Assembly (NCBI RefSeq): GCF_001953305.1
Contig: NZ_MTFE01000010.1
Coordinates: forward strand, 3,156,800-3,220,799
Direction of reading: 5' to 3'
DNA from: Cnuella takakiae
Lineage (GTDB): Bacteria > Bacteroidota > Bacteroidia > Chitinophagales > Chitinophagaceae
DNA: 64,000 nucleotides
Shown here one piece after another: positions 44,914 to 54,471 of the stretch. The translations under genes and the position numbers were made by a program. A model generated the notes under the pieces. The model ran no database searches. It was not told the DNA's origin and was given only the letters and a program-made list of their open reading frames with translations. Positions within the stretch are counted from its first letter, which is position 1, and every line of letters begins with the position of its first letter.

Positions 44914-45348
44914 TTACCATTTGTCTACTTCTTCCGAAGTGGTGGCGGATGCAACCGGTGCAACGCTTACCGGCACTTCGCTTACCACAACGGTGATTTC
45001 TTCTGAAATGATGGTGGTGGAAGGCATATCCAGCTCTTCGCCGTCCAATTCGTACGCTTCATCGTGGTTGAAGGCGTCGAAATCAAAGTCGGGCATAAGG
45101 TCTGTTTTTACATAATCAACTGCTTCGGTAAGGGCTTTGATGAATTTGTTGAAATCCTCTTTGTACAAAAAGATTTTGTGGCGATCGTAGCCGTTGTCGT
45201 TGAAACGTTTGCGGCTTTCGGTGATGGTGAGGTAGTAATCGTTTCCACGCGTTGCCCGTACATCAAAGAAATAAGTTCTGCGTTTACCCGCACGGATTCG
45301 TTTGCTGTAAATGCTTTCCATTTTCTTGTCGTTGTTCTCGTACGCCAC
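44914..45348 (-). CDS. PUR-domain (DUF3276) nucleic-acid-binding protein
   Basis: 144-aa protein whose residues about 9-85 form a PUR repeat domain (SIYSKRIRAGKRRTYFFDVR, DYYLTITESRKR), as in the DUF3276 family of Bacteroidota and the Borrelia BpuR/PurA-like proteins. These bind single-stranded nucleic acid as dimers. The C-terminal 60 residues are acidic and Ser/Val/Thr-rich, presumably disordered. The start could be M1 or the Met at residue 10. A TATATTTG promoter element lies 65 bases upstream. Confidence 0.9.
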   Translation of the reverse strand: MAYENNDKKMESIYSKRIRAGKRRTYFFDVRATRGNDYYLTITESRKRFNDNGYDRHKIFLYKEDFNKFIKALTEAVDYVKTDLMPDFDFDAFNHDEAYELDGEELDMPSTTIISEEITVVVSEVPVSVAPVASATTSEEVDKW

Positions 45349-45413
45349 AGTTGTTGTTTTTACAGTTGATTAAATGTTTTGGCCAATGATTATTCCTCAA
45401 AAAAGCTTCCTTA

Positions 45414-45421
45414 CAAATATA
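45414..45421 (-). promoter_or_regulatory. Promoter -7 element for the PUR gene
   Basis: Minus-strand TATATTTG, exact TAnnTTTG match, 65 bases before the ATG at 45348. Confidence 0.5.
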
Positions 45422-45449
45422 ATTATGTTTTTCAAACAGCCAAATTCAC

Positions 45450-47288
45450 TTAATTATTTGCAACATCATCGCCTTTTTGCTGTTGTGCAAACAATTCGGC
45501 ATATAAACCGCCCCTGTTTACCAGGCTTTCGTGGGTGCCAATTTCGGCAATGCGTCCTTCGTCCAGCACCACAATTTTATCAAACTGCAGGTGCCTGAAA
45601 ATCCGGTGGGTAATGATGATGGCCGTTTTGTGCTGCCAGTATTGATCCAGCCTTTCCAATATGGTCTTTTCTGTACGGGTATCTACAGCGCTGAGCGAAT
45701 CGTCCAGGATCAGCACGGGTGCATCTTTCAGCAATGCCCGGGCAATGGAAACCCGCTGCTTTTGGCCGCCGCTAAGCGTCACACCACGCTCGCCTACAAT
45801 GGTTTCATAACCTTTGGCAAACCCCTTGATCTCCTCATCTACCACGGCAGTATGAGCTGCTGCTGCTACCCTTTCCTGGCTGGCCTGCCATTCGCCAAAG
45901 GCAATGTTCTGGGCTACCGTATCACTAAACAGGAAACCATCCTGTGGCACATAGCCAATATTGCGGCGGAGGTGGGCAAGGTCGATGTTTTGGATATTTT
46001 GGTTCCCTAACAGTATCGAACCACTGGTGGGATCGAAAAGGCGGAGCAGCAACTGGGCAAGCGTGGTTTTACCACTGCCGGTGCGGCCAACAAAAGCTAC
46101 CTTCTCGCCTGCCTTTATGTGAAGGGTAAAATCTTTGAGTGCCTGGATGCCGGTATTGGGGTAAACAAAGTTGACGCCTTCAAACCGGATCTCACCGCTG
46201 ATGGCAGGCTTTGGCGCGCCTGGTTCATGTACAATGGCTGGTTGCGTCAGCAGGAATTCATTCAGGCGCTTTTGGGATGCTGCCGCCCGCTGGATCATGG
46301 AGGCGGTCCAACCGATGGCGCTCACGGGAAAGGTGAGCATATTGATATAAATAACAAACTCCACGATGGTGTCTACGCCAATATTGGAGGAGCCATTGAT
46401 ATAAGCCAGTCCGCCCACCATTATGGTTACCAGTGTTGACAAACCAATAAAGAGTGTCATGCTCGGGAAATATAGGGCTTCGATTTTCGCAAGTTCGGTT
46501 GCACGTGAACGGTAGTTGAGGCTATTGTCTTCAAAAAAGCGGTACATGGCGCTTTCCTGTGCAAAACTTTTGATTACCCGGATGCCTGCATAGCTCTGTT
46601 GTGCATTGGTGGTAAGCGATGAAAGGGTGGCCTGCAACTGTTCGCTCTTCCGGTGGATGATGGTATTGACAAAATAGATGGTGCCGGCCAGTAGTGGCAG
46701 CGGCGCCAGCACGTACAGGGTTAGCGCCACGTCGCGGCGGAACATAAAATAGAGGCAAAAGCAGATCACCGAAACAAGGTTTACGACGTACATCACAGCG
46801 GGCCCGGTGTACATCCGCACCTTACTTACGTCTTCCGACATGCGGCTCATGAGGTCACCGGTACTGTTGGCTTTGTAAAAGGCTGCATCCAGTTGCTGGT
46901 AGTGACCAAACACTTCGTTCTTCTGGTTGTACTCTATGTGGCGGCTCATGACAATGATGGTTTGCCGCATGAAAAACATAAACAAACCACGCAACAGGGC
47001 CAGGAGGATAATGGTGATGCCTACAATGGCTACGATACCTGCCACTGAATACTGTAAACCTTCTACCCAATGGATAAATTGCTGCACCAGTACATCGTAT
47101 GCCCGAACATTGTCGTGCTGGCGGTAGCCGGGTAGCTGCAGTGAACGTTGTACAAAGTCGATGATAAAACCCGTAACCTGGGGTGCCAGGATGCCAAAGT
47201 AGTTGGACACCAGGATAAAGAATATGCCCACCACCAAACGGAAACGGTACTTCCAGAAATATTTGTTGACTGCCGACAGATGTTTCAA
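45450..47288 (-). CDS. ABC exporter, MsbA-like half-transporter
   Basis: 612-aa ABC half-transporter with fused domains. Residues 1-330 hold six membrane helices of the exporter type. The ATPase follows: Walker A GRTGSGKTTLAQ, Q-loop VPQDGFLFSD, signature LSGGQKQRVS, Walker B PVLILDDSLSAVD and switch ITHR. It should work as a dimer exporting lipid or drug-like substrates; substrate not predictable. A TAATTTTG promoter element lies 19 bases before the start, so it is transcribed alone. Confidence 0.95.
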   Translation of the reverse strand: MKHLSAVNKYFWKYRFRLVVGIFFILVSNYFGILAPQVTGFIIDFVQRSLQLPGYRQHDNVRAYDVLVQQFIHWVEGLQYSVAGIVAIVGITIILLALLRGLFMFFMRQTIIVMSRHIEYNQKNEVFGHYQQLDAAFYKANSTGDLMSRMSEDVSKVRMYTGPAVMYVVNLVSVICFCLYFMFRRDVALTLYVLAPLPLLAGTIYFVNTIIHRKSEQLQATLSSLTTNAQQSYAGIRVIKSFAQESAMYRFFEDNSLNYRSRATELAKIEALYFPSMTLFIGLSTLVTIMVGGLAYINGSSNIGVDTIVEFVIYINMLTFPVSAIGWTASMIQRAAASQKRLNEFLLTQPAIVHEPGAPKPAISGEIRFEGVNFVYPNTGIQALKDFTLHIKAGEKVAFVGRTGSGKTTLAQLLLRLFDPTSGSILLGNQNIQNIDLAHLRRNIGYVPQDGFLFSDTVAQNIAFGEWQASQERVAAAAHTAVVDEEIKGFAKGYETIVGERGVTLSGGQKQRVSIARALLKDAPVLILDDSLSAVDTRTEKTILERLDQYWQHKTAIIITHRIFRHLQFDKIVVLDEGRIAEIGTHESLVNRGGLYAELFAQQQKGDDVANN

Positions 47289-47307
47289 AACCGAAATATT
47301 ATGCTTG

Positions 47308-47315
47308 CAAAATTA
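47308..47315 (-). promoter_or_regulatory. Promoter -7 element for the ABC exporter gene
   Basis: Minus-strand TAATTTTG, exact TAnnTTTG match, 19 bases before the ATG at 47288. Confidence 0.6.
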
Positions 47316-47421
47316 GGCTTCTGTTTCTGCCTGGGCTGTATTAAATACTACTTGGTCCAATGGCATAATTATTTGAACCCGCTACCCCTACCAACAGCTT
47401 TCTTCATCAACAACAAAGCCC

Positions 47422-48465
47422 ATGCAAGCTCCCGACCTGAAAGCTTTTGACCAGAAAGTATGGCGCACCATAGGAATGGTAGCCCTTACCCTAATACTTC
47501 TGTGGATCATCAAGGATACCATCCGCGTATTCCTGCTCATCATTACAGCTATCCTGGTGTCCATATTCTTCCTTCGGCTGGCTGGCATTATCAGGAGCAA
47601 AACTGGATGTAAGCAGGGCCTTAGCCTTGCGTTGGCCATCATCGCCAGCATTGCATCCCTTGTTCTGGTGTTCTGGTTCATAGGAGCAAGGGTGCAATTG
47701 CAGATTGCTGAACTAAGCGACACCCTGCCCGCATCAATTGAAAATGTAAGGCAGAAAATTGAGGCCAACCCACTTGGCAAAAGACTGCTAGGCGGTATGG
47801 GAAAAAGCGGCCAGTCGCTCCAGAAATACGCCCCTGCGGCACAGCGCTTTTTTACCGGGTCCTTTGGTGTGCTGGGCGACCTCTATGCCATCCTTTTCTT
47901 AGGTATCTTTTTTACCATCTCACCCAAGACCTATGTTGGTGGCCTGGTGCGGCTGGTACCTTTAAAAGGCAGGGATACCGCCCGCCATGTGCTCCATGAA
48001 ATGGACACAACCCTTGGCCACTGGCTTAAAGGCCAGCTGATTGCCATGCTGGTGGTGGCGGTTCTTACCTGGGTAGGCCTCGCCATCATTGGTGTGCCCA
48101 TGGCCATTGCACTGGCCATCATTGCCGGCTTGTTCAACTTCGTGCCCAACCTAGGGCCATTGGTGGCCATGATACCTGCCGTGCTGGTAGGTATGATGCA
48201 GGGAGGCAACACTGCACTGTATGTTGCAGGCCTTTACCTGCTGGTGCAGGCATTGGAAAGCAACCTGATCACACCCTATATCCAAAACAAGATGATCGAA
48301 ATACCTCCTGCCCTCATCCTGATGGGACAATTGCTGATGGGCACCCTCCTGGGTGTAATGGGTATCATTTTAGCTACGCCACTGGTAGCATTGATCATGG
48401 TGGCTGTACGCGAACTGTATGTGAAAAAGCAGGAAGCGGGCAGCCCGCAAAACACAGGGTTATGA
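47422..48465 (+). CDS. AI-2E family transporter
   Basis: 347-aa inner-membrane protein of the AI-2E transporter (formerly PerM/UPF0118) family. About seven membrane helices; the family core LGHWLKGQLIAMLVVAVLTW, the GLFNFVPNLGPLVAMIPA re-entrant motif and the C-terminal NKMIEIPPALILMGQLLMGT are clear. Members export quorum signals or act as Na+/H+ antiporters. Its last codons overlap the start of the erythromycin-esterase family gene as ATGA, so the two are translated together. Confidence 0.94.
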   Translation: MQAPDLKAFDQKVWRTIGMVALTLILLWIIKDTIRVFLLIITAILVSIFFLRLAGIIRSKTGCKQGLSLALAIIASIASLVLVFWFIGARVQLQIAELSDTLPASIENVRQKIEANPLGKRLLGGMGKSGQSLQKYAPAAQRFFTGSFGVLGDLYAILFLGIFFTISPKTYVGGLVRLVPLKGRDTARHVLHEMDTTLGHWLKGQLIAMLVVAVLTWVGLAIIGVPMAIALAIIAGLFNFVPNLGPLVAMIPAVLVGMMQGGNTALYVAGLYLLVQALESNLITPYIQNKMIEIPPALILMGQLLMGTLLGVMGIILATPLVALIMVAVRELYVKKQEAGSPQNTGL

Positions 48466-49781
48466 GCAAAGGATATTTCAGTGCAACGGAAAAGAAAATT
48501 CAACAGGTTATTAGCGAGAAAGGCAGGGTGCTGGATGGCTTTAAAAACCTGGATCCACTTTTTGATAAAATGAGCAGGGCGAGGGTGGTCATGCTGGGCG
48601 AGGCATCGCACGGTACGCATGAATATTATACCTGGCGCACTTATATCACCAAGAAGCTGATCACTGATTACGGCTTCAATTTTATAGGTGTCGAGGGCGA
48701 CTGGCCTGACTGTTATGCCGTCAACCGTTATATCAAACACAAGGAAGGCGCTGGGTCTTCGGCCGAAGCAGTACTTCGTGGCTACGACCGGTGGCCTACC
48801 TGGATGTGGGCCAACTGGGAAATCACGGGGCTTACGGAATGGTTGCACCAGTATAACAAAGGAAAGAGCTGGCCAAACCAGGCCGGGTTTTACGGCCTGG
48901 ATGTATATAGCCTTTGGGATTCGCTTACGGCGGTGCGCCAGTACCTGGCAGCCAATGACCCAGAGGCACTCCATCAGGCGGAAAAAGCATTCCGTTGTTT
49001 TGCGCCTTACAAAGATGATGAAACCTCTTATGCATACGCCGCACAGGTAGTGCCGCAGCGGTGCCAGCAGGAAGTGGTCCATTTACTACAGCAATTTCAG
49101 CGGGAAAAGGACGGCCGGGGGGACGATGCTGAAGAACGTTTTGCTGCTGAGCAAAATGCGCTGGTAACCGTTAATGCTGAAAAATATTACCGCACTATGA
49201 TTGGCGGTGGTGCAGCATCCTGGAATGTCCGCGACAGCCATATGGCCGAAACCCTGGAGCGGCTGATGCAATTGCATGGTCCCGATTCAAAGGCCATTGT
49301 ATGGGAGCACAATACCCATATCGGTGATGCCCGGGCCACCAGCATGAGCGATGAAGGGATGTACAATATCGGGGAACTGGCACGGAAGCAGTACGGCAAG
49401 GGGGATGTTTTTCTGCTGGGGTTCGGCAGTTATGCAGGCAGTGTGATGGCTGCCACCAGTTGGGGCGCCCCGCAACAGGTAATGGAAGTGCCGGAAGCGA
49501 GGGAAAACAGTTGGGAATACCATCTGCATGCAGCGGGTGGCAACCGGTTGCTTTTAAGTGACGACTTAAGGGAATCGGTCCTGGCAGAAAAAAGACTTGG
49601 CCACCGCGCCATCGGCGTGGTATACCGCCCGCAATACGAAAAGTTTGGCAACTACGTGGCTACCCTGGTACCCGAACGTTACGACGGGTTTATTTTCCTG
49701 GATCAAACCAAAGCGCTTCACCCGCTGCATGGTGAAGCACACAACCAAAAAATGCCGGAGACTTATCCTTTTGGGGTATAA
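48462..49781 (+). CDS. Erythromycin esterase family protein
   Basis: 439-aa protein of the erythromycin esterase (EreA/EreB) superfamily. The catalytic-type motifs are present: GEASHGTHEYYTWR at the N-terminus carries the Glu/His pair, VEGDWPDCYAV the second Glu, and VWEHNTHIGDA the second His region. There is no signal peptide, so it is cytoplasmic. The family contains true macrolide esterases and many uncharacterised hydrolases, including succinoglycan-biosynthesis homologues, so resistance must not be assumed. It overlaps the AI-2E transporter gene by 4 bases. Confidence 0.9.
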   Translation: MSKGYFSATEKKIQQVISEKGRVLDGFKNLDPLFDKMSRARVVMLGEASHGTHEYYTWRTYITKKLITDYGFNFIGVEGDWPDCYAVNRYIKHKEGAGSSAEAVLRGYDRWPTWMWANWEITGLTEWLHQYNKGKSWPNQAGFYGLDVYSLWDSLTAVRQYLAANDPEALHQAEKAFRCFAPYKDDETSYAYAAQVVPQRCQQEVVHLLQQFQREKDGRGDDAEERFAAEQNALVTVNAEKYYRTMIGGGAASWNVRDSHMAETLERLMQLHGPDSKAIVWEHNTHIGDARATSMSDEGMYNIGELARKQYGKGDVFLLGFGSYAGSVMAATSWGAPQQVMEVPEARENSWEYHLHAAGGNRLLLSDDLRESVLAEKRLGHRAIGVVYRPQYEKFGNYVATLVPERYDGFIFLDQTKALHPLHGEAHNQKMPETYPFGV

Positions 49782-49782
49782 A

Positions 49783-49844
49783 AAACTGGTGTTGGAAAAG
49801 TGAAAAGGCAGTATATCCTTTATCGCTGATACCAACACCAGTTT
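49783..49844. terminator. Long-loop hairpin between convergent genes
   Basis: Perfect 13-bp arms AAACTGGTGTTGG (49783-49795) and CCAACACCAGTTT (49832-49844) with an inner AAAGG/CCTTT pair in the 36-base loop. It starts directly after the esterase-family stop and ends 22 bases from the isoaspartyl peptidase stop. Confidence 0.6.
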
Positions 49845-49866
49845 ACATTTTTAGTCAACATTTTCA

Positions 49867-50844
49867 TTATGGATAAATCCATGTGCCGGTATAGCCATCA
49901 TTGGTTTTTACACCCCGGTGCATCCTTTCTGAATTAAACGCCATTCCAAAATTCCCTTCCCGGTCTATAGAAATCATACCCATATCACCCTCCGTACCCT
50001 TATTGTCAATATGGATAAAACGATGTATCGCTTCTGGTACGCCTAAACCTGCATATCGAACCAGGGATGCAATTTCATGTCCCGCTACCCGCTTGATCAG
50101 GTATTCGCCGTCACCCGTTGTAGACACTGCACAGGTTTCGTTTTCGGCATAGGAGCCCACGCCAATCATGCTGCTGTCCCCAATACGGCCTTCTTTGGCA
50201 TACTCGGTACCTCCTGTTGATGTGGCAGCAGCTACATTGCCCTCTTTATCTACCGCCACTGCTCCTACCGTTCCATGCATGCGGGAGCCTATTTCTTCCA
50301 GTGCAGTGTCCTGTGTATTCCCATCCGCTTCCTTGCGGGCAGATTCATATGAATCGTACTGGTATTCGGTTACAAAATAAGCGTCCGGCTCCAGGCTGAT
50401 GCCGATGTTTTTGGCAAAATCAAGCGCCCCATAGCTACCCAGGTAAATGTGGTTGGTTTTTTCCATTACCGCACGGGCAAGGGTTACCGGGTTTTTGACA
50501 TTGCGTACAATGGCCACTGCTCCCGATTTGCCATTGCTGCCATCCATGATGGAGGCACACATTTCTACCTGTGCTTTTTGGTTGATGGCCGACCCGCGGC
50601 CTGCATTAAACAAGGGGTTATTTTCCAAAACATTTACGGCTGCTTCCACAGCATCTATAGCTGAGCCCCCTTCTTCCAATACCGAATAGCCGGCATCCAA
50701 TGCTGCCTGCAAGCCTTCATGATAGCCTTTTTCATTTTGATGTATATGCTCCGAATCGGGCCCTGCGCCCCCATGTACCACAATGCCAAAGTTTTGCATA
50801 CCTACAGTATTATTGTTATCCCTTTGTCTCCTGAAAGATTTCAT
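49867..50844 (-). CDS. iaaA: Isoaspartyl peptidase / L-asparaginase (Ntn hydrolase)
   Basis: 325-aa plant-type asparaginase/isoaspartyl peptidase, made as a precursor that cleaves itself before Thr192 (GSRMHGTVGAVAVD) to expose the nucleophile. The IVVHGGAGP start, NPLFNAGRGSAI and the STGGT region match the family. It hydrolyses beta-aspartyl dipeptides; beta-Asp-Arg is the product of cyanophycinase. The ATG at 50844 comes 1 base after the cyanophycin synthetase stop, so the genes are translationally linked; a second Met at residue 16 is possible. This context makes it the likely last step of cyanophycin breakdown. Confidence 0.93.
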   Translation of the reverse strand: MKSFRRQRDNNNTVGMQNFGIVVHGGAGPDSEHIHQNEKGYHEGLQAALDAGYSVLEEGGSAIDAVEAAVNVLENNPLFNAGRGSAINQKAQVEMCASIMDGSNGKSGAVAIVRNVKNPVTLARAVMEKTNHIYLGSYGALDFAKNIGISLEPDAYFVTEYQYDSYESARKEADGNTQDTALEEIGSRMHGTVGAVAVDKEGNVAAATSTGGTEYAKEGRIGDSSMIGVGSYAENETCAVSTTGDGEYLIKRVAGHEIASLVRYAGLGVPEAIHRFIHIDNKGTEGDMGMISIDREGNFGMAFNSERMHRGVKTNDGYTGTWIYP

Positions 50845-50845
50845 C

Positions 50846-53485
50846 CTAGACAGCAGCCCGCATTTGTGTTCTTGCTTCTTTATACTTGTTTAAATGTTCC
50901 TGCACCCGTTCGCAAACAGATTTTACATTGTCCACAAAAATCACGGTCAGCGAGCCGGGTGTGGCCGAGCTTACCGCATGGTCGATGGCCGAAGGTTCGT
51001 TGGAAAAATAATTGACCTTTTTATCCTGTGCCACCTTTTGAATACCGCTGCGCAAAAGCGAGGAGATTTCAAACTCTGTCCGGCCGCGCAGGTCTTCATC
51101 CTGGCGGATGATGATCTCGTCAAAGATCCTTGCAGACTCTGTTGCCAGGTTTACAATGTCTTCGCTTCTGCGGTCGCCAATACCTGCAATGACCCCAATA
51201 CGGCGGGTAGCAGGTAGGGCATGCACCAACTGTCCTACAGCTTTAAGTCCATGCACATTATGGGCATAATCTACCAGTACGGTAAAGTCGCCGAAGTTGA
51301 ACTCGTTCAACCTGCCGGGGGTATTTTGCACGCTGTTGCGGAAATTGCGGAGGGTAGCCCTGATGGCGGGCATGGTTACACCCGTGCAATAAGCCGCCAG
51401 TGCAGCACCCATAGCGTTGTAAATATTGAATTGGGCTTTTCCACCCATGGTCAGGGGAATGTTCTGTACTTCATCAATGGGCAATAACCTGTTGCCTTCC
51501 CTGATGATCAGGTATCCTTCATCCAGGATGGCAGCTCGTCCGCCAGCTTCGCAATGCTCCTGCACCCGTACGCTATCGGGGTAAATGGAAAACAAGGCCA
51601 CCTTACATTTTACCCGGTGCCGCATGGCATATACCAGGTCGTCATCGGCATTGAGCACCGCGTAGCCATCCGCCTTTACGGTTTCCGGCACCACCGATTT
51701 TACCTTTGCCAGTTGTTCAATGGTATTGATGCCTTCGATGCCCAGGTGGTCTTCTGCAACATTGGTTACCACGGCGCAATCGCACTGGTCATAACCCAAA
51801 CCAGACCTGAGAATGCCACCGCGGGCTGTTTCCAGAATGGCAAATTCAATGGAGGAATCTTTTAAAATAACCTGTGCTGATGCCGGGCCTGCACAATCGC
51901 CTTTATAAATTTGGCTGCCGTTGATATAAATACCATCGGTAGTGGTCAAACCAGTTTGGTAACCCGCTTGTCTTGCCATGCTGGCCAGCAGCCTTGAGGT
52001 GGTAGTCTTTCCGTTGGTACCCGTAACGGCAATGAGCGGAATACGGCCATTGCTGCCATTGGGAAACAGCATGTCTATTATAGGCTCGGCCACATTTCGG
52101 GGCCTACCGGATGTGGGTTCCAGGTGCATCCGCAAACCGGGGGCGGCATTTACTTCGATGACAGCACCACCGTTCTCAGCTATTGGGGAATGGAGTTCTG
52201 GCGCCATCACGTCGATGCCGCAAATGTCCAGCCCTATATTGCGGGCAATGCGTTCAAACAACAGTTTGTTGGCTGGATGTACCGAGTCGGTTATATCTGC
52301 TGCCGTGCCGCCGGTGCTGAGGTTGGCCGTTGTTTTTAGCCATAACTCTTTTCCTTCGGGCAGTACCGTGTCCAGGCTGAGCCCCTGCTTGGTTAAGATC
52401 TCTACTGTAGCAGCGTCGATCTCAATTTTAGATAACACTTTGCAGTGGCCATTTCCCCTGCGAGGATCGGCATTTACCAGGTCTATCAACTCCCGTATAC
52501 TATGGCTGCCATCGCCGGTAACCGCAGCAGGGGTGCGCTGCGCCACTGCCACCAACTGGTAATTGATCACCAGGGCCCGGAAATCGCATCCAGCAATAAA
52601 TTGCTCCACGATCACATCTTTGGAAATGGCCTGCGCCCTGATGAATGCATCCTGTGCACAGCCAATGCTGCGGATATTGGTGGTGGCACCTTTTCCCTGG
52701 TTTCCATCAAGGGGTTTTACCACCAGCGGGTAACCTACTTCTGCTATCGCCTGTTCCAGTTCTGCCTGGCTGGAAATAACCACCCCGCGTGGCACCGGCA
52801 CAAAGGCATCCTCCAGGATCTTTTTGGTGCGGTCCTTATTGCCTGCCATTTCAACGGCTATGATGCCTGTATCACCGGTAAGGGTGGCTTCAATCCGCTT
52901 CTTCTGGCTGCCATAACCCAATTGCACCAGGGCACCTTCATCCAGCCGCATCACCGGGATACCTCTTTTACGGGCTTCCGCCACTACACTCCAGGTGCTG
53001 GGACCCAGGCTGTATTGTTCGTGGTAATGCCGCAGTTGTTCCAGGTCACTTTCAAGGTCGTAGGCATTGCCTGCAATAAGGGCTTCTGCCAGGCGGACTG
53101 AAGCGGTGGCGGCATACAAGCCGGCCTGTTTTACCTGGTAGGCAAAAACAACATGGTATTGCCCTTCAACACCATTGCCACGGGTGCGGCCAAAGCCTAC
53201 ATCCATACCCGCAAGTGTTTGCATTTCCAAAGCGATGTGTTCAATAACATGCCCCATCCAGGTACCATCTTTTACCCTTAGGAAAAAGCCCCCGGGTACC
53301 CCTTCACTGCATTGGTGGCGGTACAGGCTGGGCATCAAGGCTTCCAGTCTTTCGCCAAAACCGGGAATCAAATTGGTGGGTTGGGTTTCCAGTTCTTCCA
53401 GGTCCAGCAGCATTTCCACCAGCTGTGTTTTTCGTATTGACCAAAAGTTTGGTCCATTCAATGTTTTCAGTTTCAGAACTTTCAT
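50846..53485 (-). CDS. cphA: Cyanophycin synthetase (CphA1)
   Basis: 879-aa enzyme that builds cyanophycin, a poly-Asp backbone with Arg on each side chain, using two ATP per unit. Residues 1-160 are the N-terminal domain (VGFGRTRGNGVEGQYHVVF). An ATP-grasp domain spans about 220-475 (YPLVVKPLDGNQGKGATTNI, EVNAAPGLRMHLEPT). The Mur-ligase-like domain has an intact P-loop VTGTNGKTTTSRLL at 487-500 and a C-terminal half with FTVLVDYAHN. An intact P-loop and full length indicate the two-site CphA1 class rather than CphA2. It is operonic with isoaspartyl peptidase and divergent from cyanophycinase. Confidence 0.96.
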   Translation of the reverse strand: MKVLKLKTLNGPNFWSIRKTQLVEMLLDLEELETQPTNLIPGFGERLEALMPSLYRHQCSEGVPGGFFLRVKDGTWMGHVIEHIALEMQTLAGMDVGFGRTRGNGVEGQYHVVFAYQVKQAGLYAATASVRLAEALIAGNAYDLESDLEQLRHYHEQYSLGPSTWSVVAEARKRGIPVMRLDEGALVQLGYGSQKKRIEATLTGDTGIIAVEMAGNKDRTKKILEDAFVPVPRGVVISSQAELEQAIAEVGYPLVVKPLDGNQGKGATTNIRSIGCAQDAFIRAQAISKDVIVEQFIAGCDFRALVINYQLVAVAQRTPAAVTGDGSHSIRELIDLVNADPRRGNGHCKVLSKIEIDAATVEILTKQGLSLDTVLPEGKELWLKTTANLSTGGTAADITDSVHPANKLLFERIARNIGLDICGIDVMAPELHSPIAENGGAVIEVNAAPGLRMHLEPTSGRPRNVAEPIIDMLFPNGSNGRIPLIAVTGTNGKTTTSRLLASMARQAGYQTGLTTTDGIYINGSQIYKGDCAGPASAQVILKDSSIEFAILETARGGILRSGLGYDQCDCAVVTNVAEDHLGIEGINTIEQLAKVKSVVPETVKADGYAVLNADDDLVYAMRHRVKCKVALFSIYPDSVRVQEHCEAGGRAAILDEGYLIIREGNRLLPIDEVQNIPLTMGGKAQFNIYNAMGAALAAYCTGVTMPAIRATLRNFRNSVQNTPGRLNEFNFGDFTVLVDYAHNVHGLKAVGQLVHALPATRRIGVIAGIGDRRSEDIVNLATESARIFDEIIIRQDEDLRGRTEFEISSLLRSGIQKVAQDKKVNYFSNEPSAIDHAVSSATPGSLTVIFVDNVKSVCERVQEHLNKYKEARTQMRAAV

Positions 53486-53590
53486 ACGGCTAGGTATATG
53501 TTCAAGTCTAGAGGAAATTCTGTGCCATATTCATTAACATACGTTGATACTCAGAAAGGTAAATGGCATAAGTTTTTTGCACGTATTTAC

Positions 53591-54460
53591 ATGAGTCTTC
53601 CAAAAGGTATTTTGATTGCTGTAGGTGGGGCTGAGGACAAGGGTATAGAAGCGGAAAGAGCTGATATTAACCGCCTTGATTTTTTTAAAGAAGGAATCCT
53701 GAATAGGATTGTAGAACTGGCGGGTAAAAAAGAAGAGCCGAGAATTGAAGTGGTCACCACTGCCAGCTCCATTCCTGAAGAGGTAGGAAGGATCTATAAG
53801 AAGGCTTTTAAAAAGCTGGGTTGCGCCTACGTGGGGCATTTAAAGATCGTGCAGCGCGAGGAAGCCGACCAGCCCAAAGTATTGGAAAGACTGGAGCAGG
53901 CTAACTGTATCCTGTTTTCAGGAGGCGACCAGTTGCGTTTATGTTCCATCCTGGGAGGTACCCAGTTTATTTCCCGTATGAAGGAGCGTTATTTCCAGGA
54001 ATATTTTATTGTTGCCGGCACCAGTGCAGGCGCAGCTGCCATGAGCCATACCATGATCAGTGGCGGACCCGATGATAAAGCTTACCTGAAAGGGGAAGTG
54101 CGTTTGAGCATCGGGTTCGGATTTATGCAAAATGTGATAATAGATACCCACTTCGATACCAGGGGGCGGTTCGGAAGGCTTGCACAGGCAATTACCAACC
54201 AGCCAAACGAGCTCGGCATTGGATTGGATGAAGATACGGGTGTGATTGTAGAAAAAGGATACCGCCTAAAAGCCATTGGCAGCAGCAGCGTAGTGCTGAT
54301 CGACGGCCGGGAAATCACCCATAGCAATGTAGCCAATATAAAGGGTGGAATGCCCATTTCTGTATCCAACCTGAAGGTGCACATCCTATCCCATTCTGAT
54401 GTTTATGATATTGATAAGCACCAGTTCATTAGCAAGTCGCTTGACTTTCACGTAAAATAA
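53591..54460 (+). CDS. cphB: Cyanophycinase
   Basis: 289-aa serine peptidase of family S51 that cuts cyanophycin into beta-Asp-Arg dipeptides. The nucleophile is Ser145 in AGTSAGAAA; the GGDQ loop (111-114), DTHFDTRGRFGRL and LGIGLDEDTG regions are all typical of CphB. There is no signal peptide, so it acts on cytoplasmic granules. The ATG at 53591 is used; the frame opens 31 codons earlier, in the divergent promoter region. It is 105 bases from the cphA start on the other strand and 11 bases before a 57-aa ORF. Confidence 0.96.
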   Translation: MSLPKGILIAVGGAEDKGIEAERADINRLDFFKEGILNRIVELAGKKEEPRIEVVTTASSIPEEVGRIYKKAFKKLGCAYVGHLKIVQREEADQPKVLERLEQANCILFSGGDQLRLCSILGGTQFISRMKERYFQEYFIVAGTSAGAAAMSHTMISGGPDDKAYLKGEVRLSIGFGFMQNVIIDTHFDTRGRFGRLAQAITNQPNELGIGLDEDTGVIVEKGYRLKAIGSSSVVLIDGREITHSNVANIKGGMPISVSNLKVHILSHSDVYDIDKHQFISKSLDFHVK

Positions 54461-54471
54461 AACCCACGTTT

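Noticed and set aside
48462-49781. Calling the erythromycin-esterase family gene a macrolide-resistance gene
   Set aside because: Family membership alone does not show macrolide hydrolysis, and there are no mobile-element signs around it.
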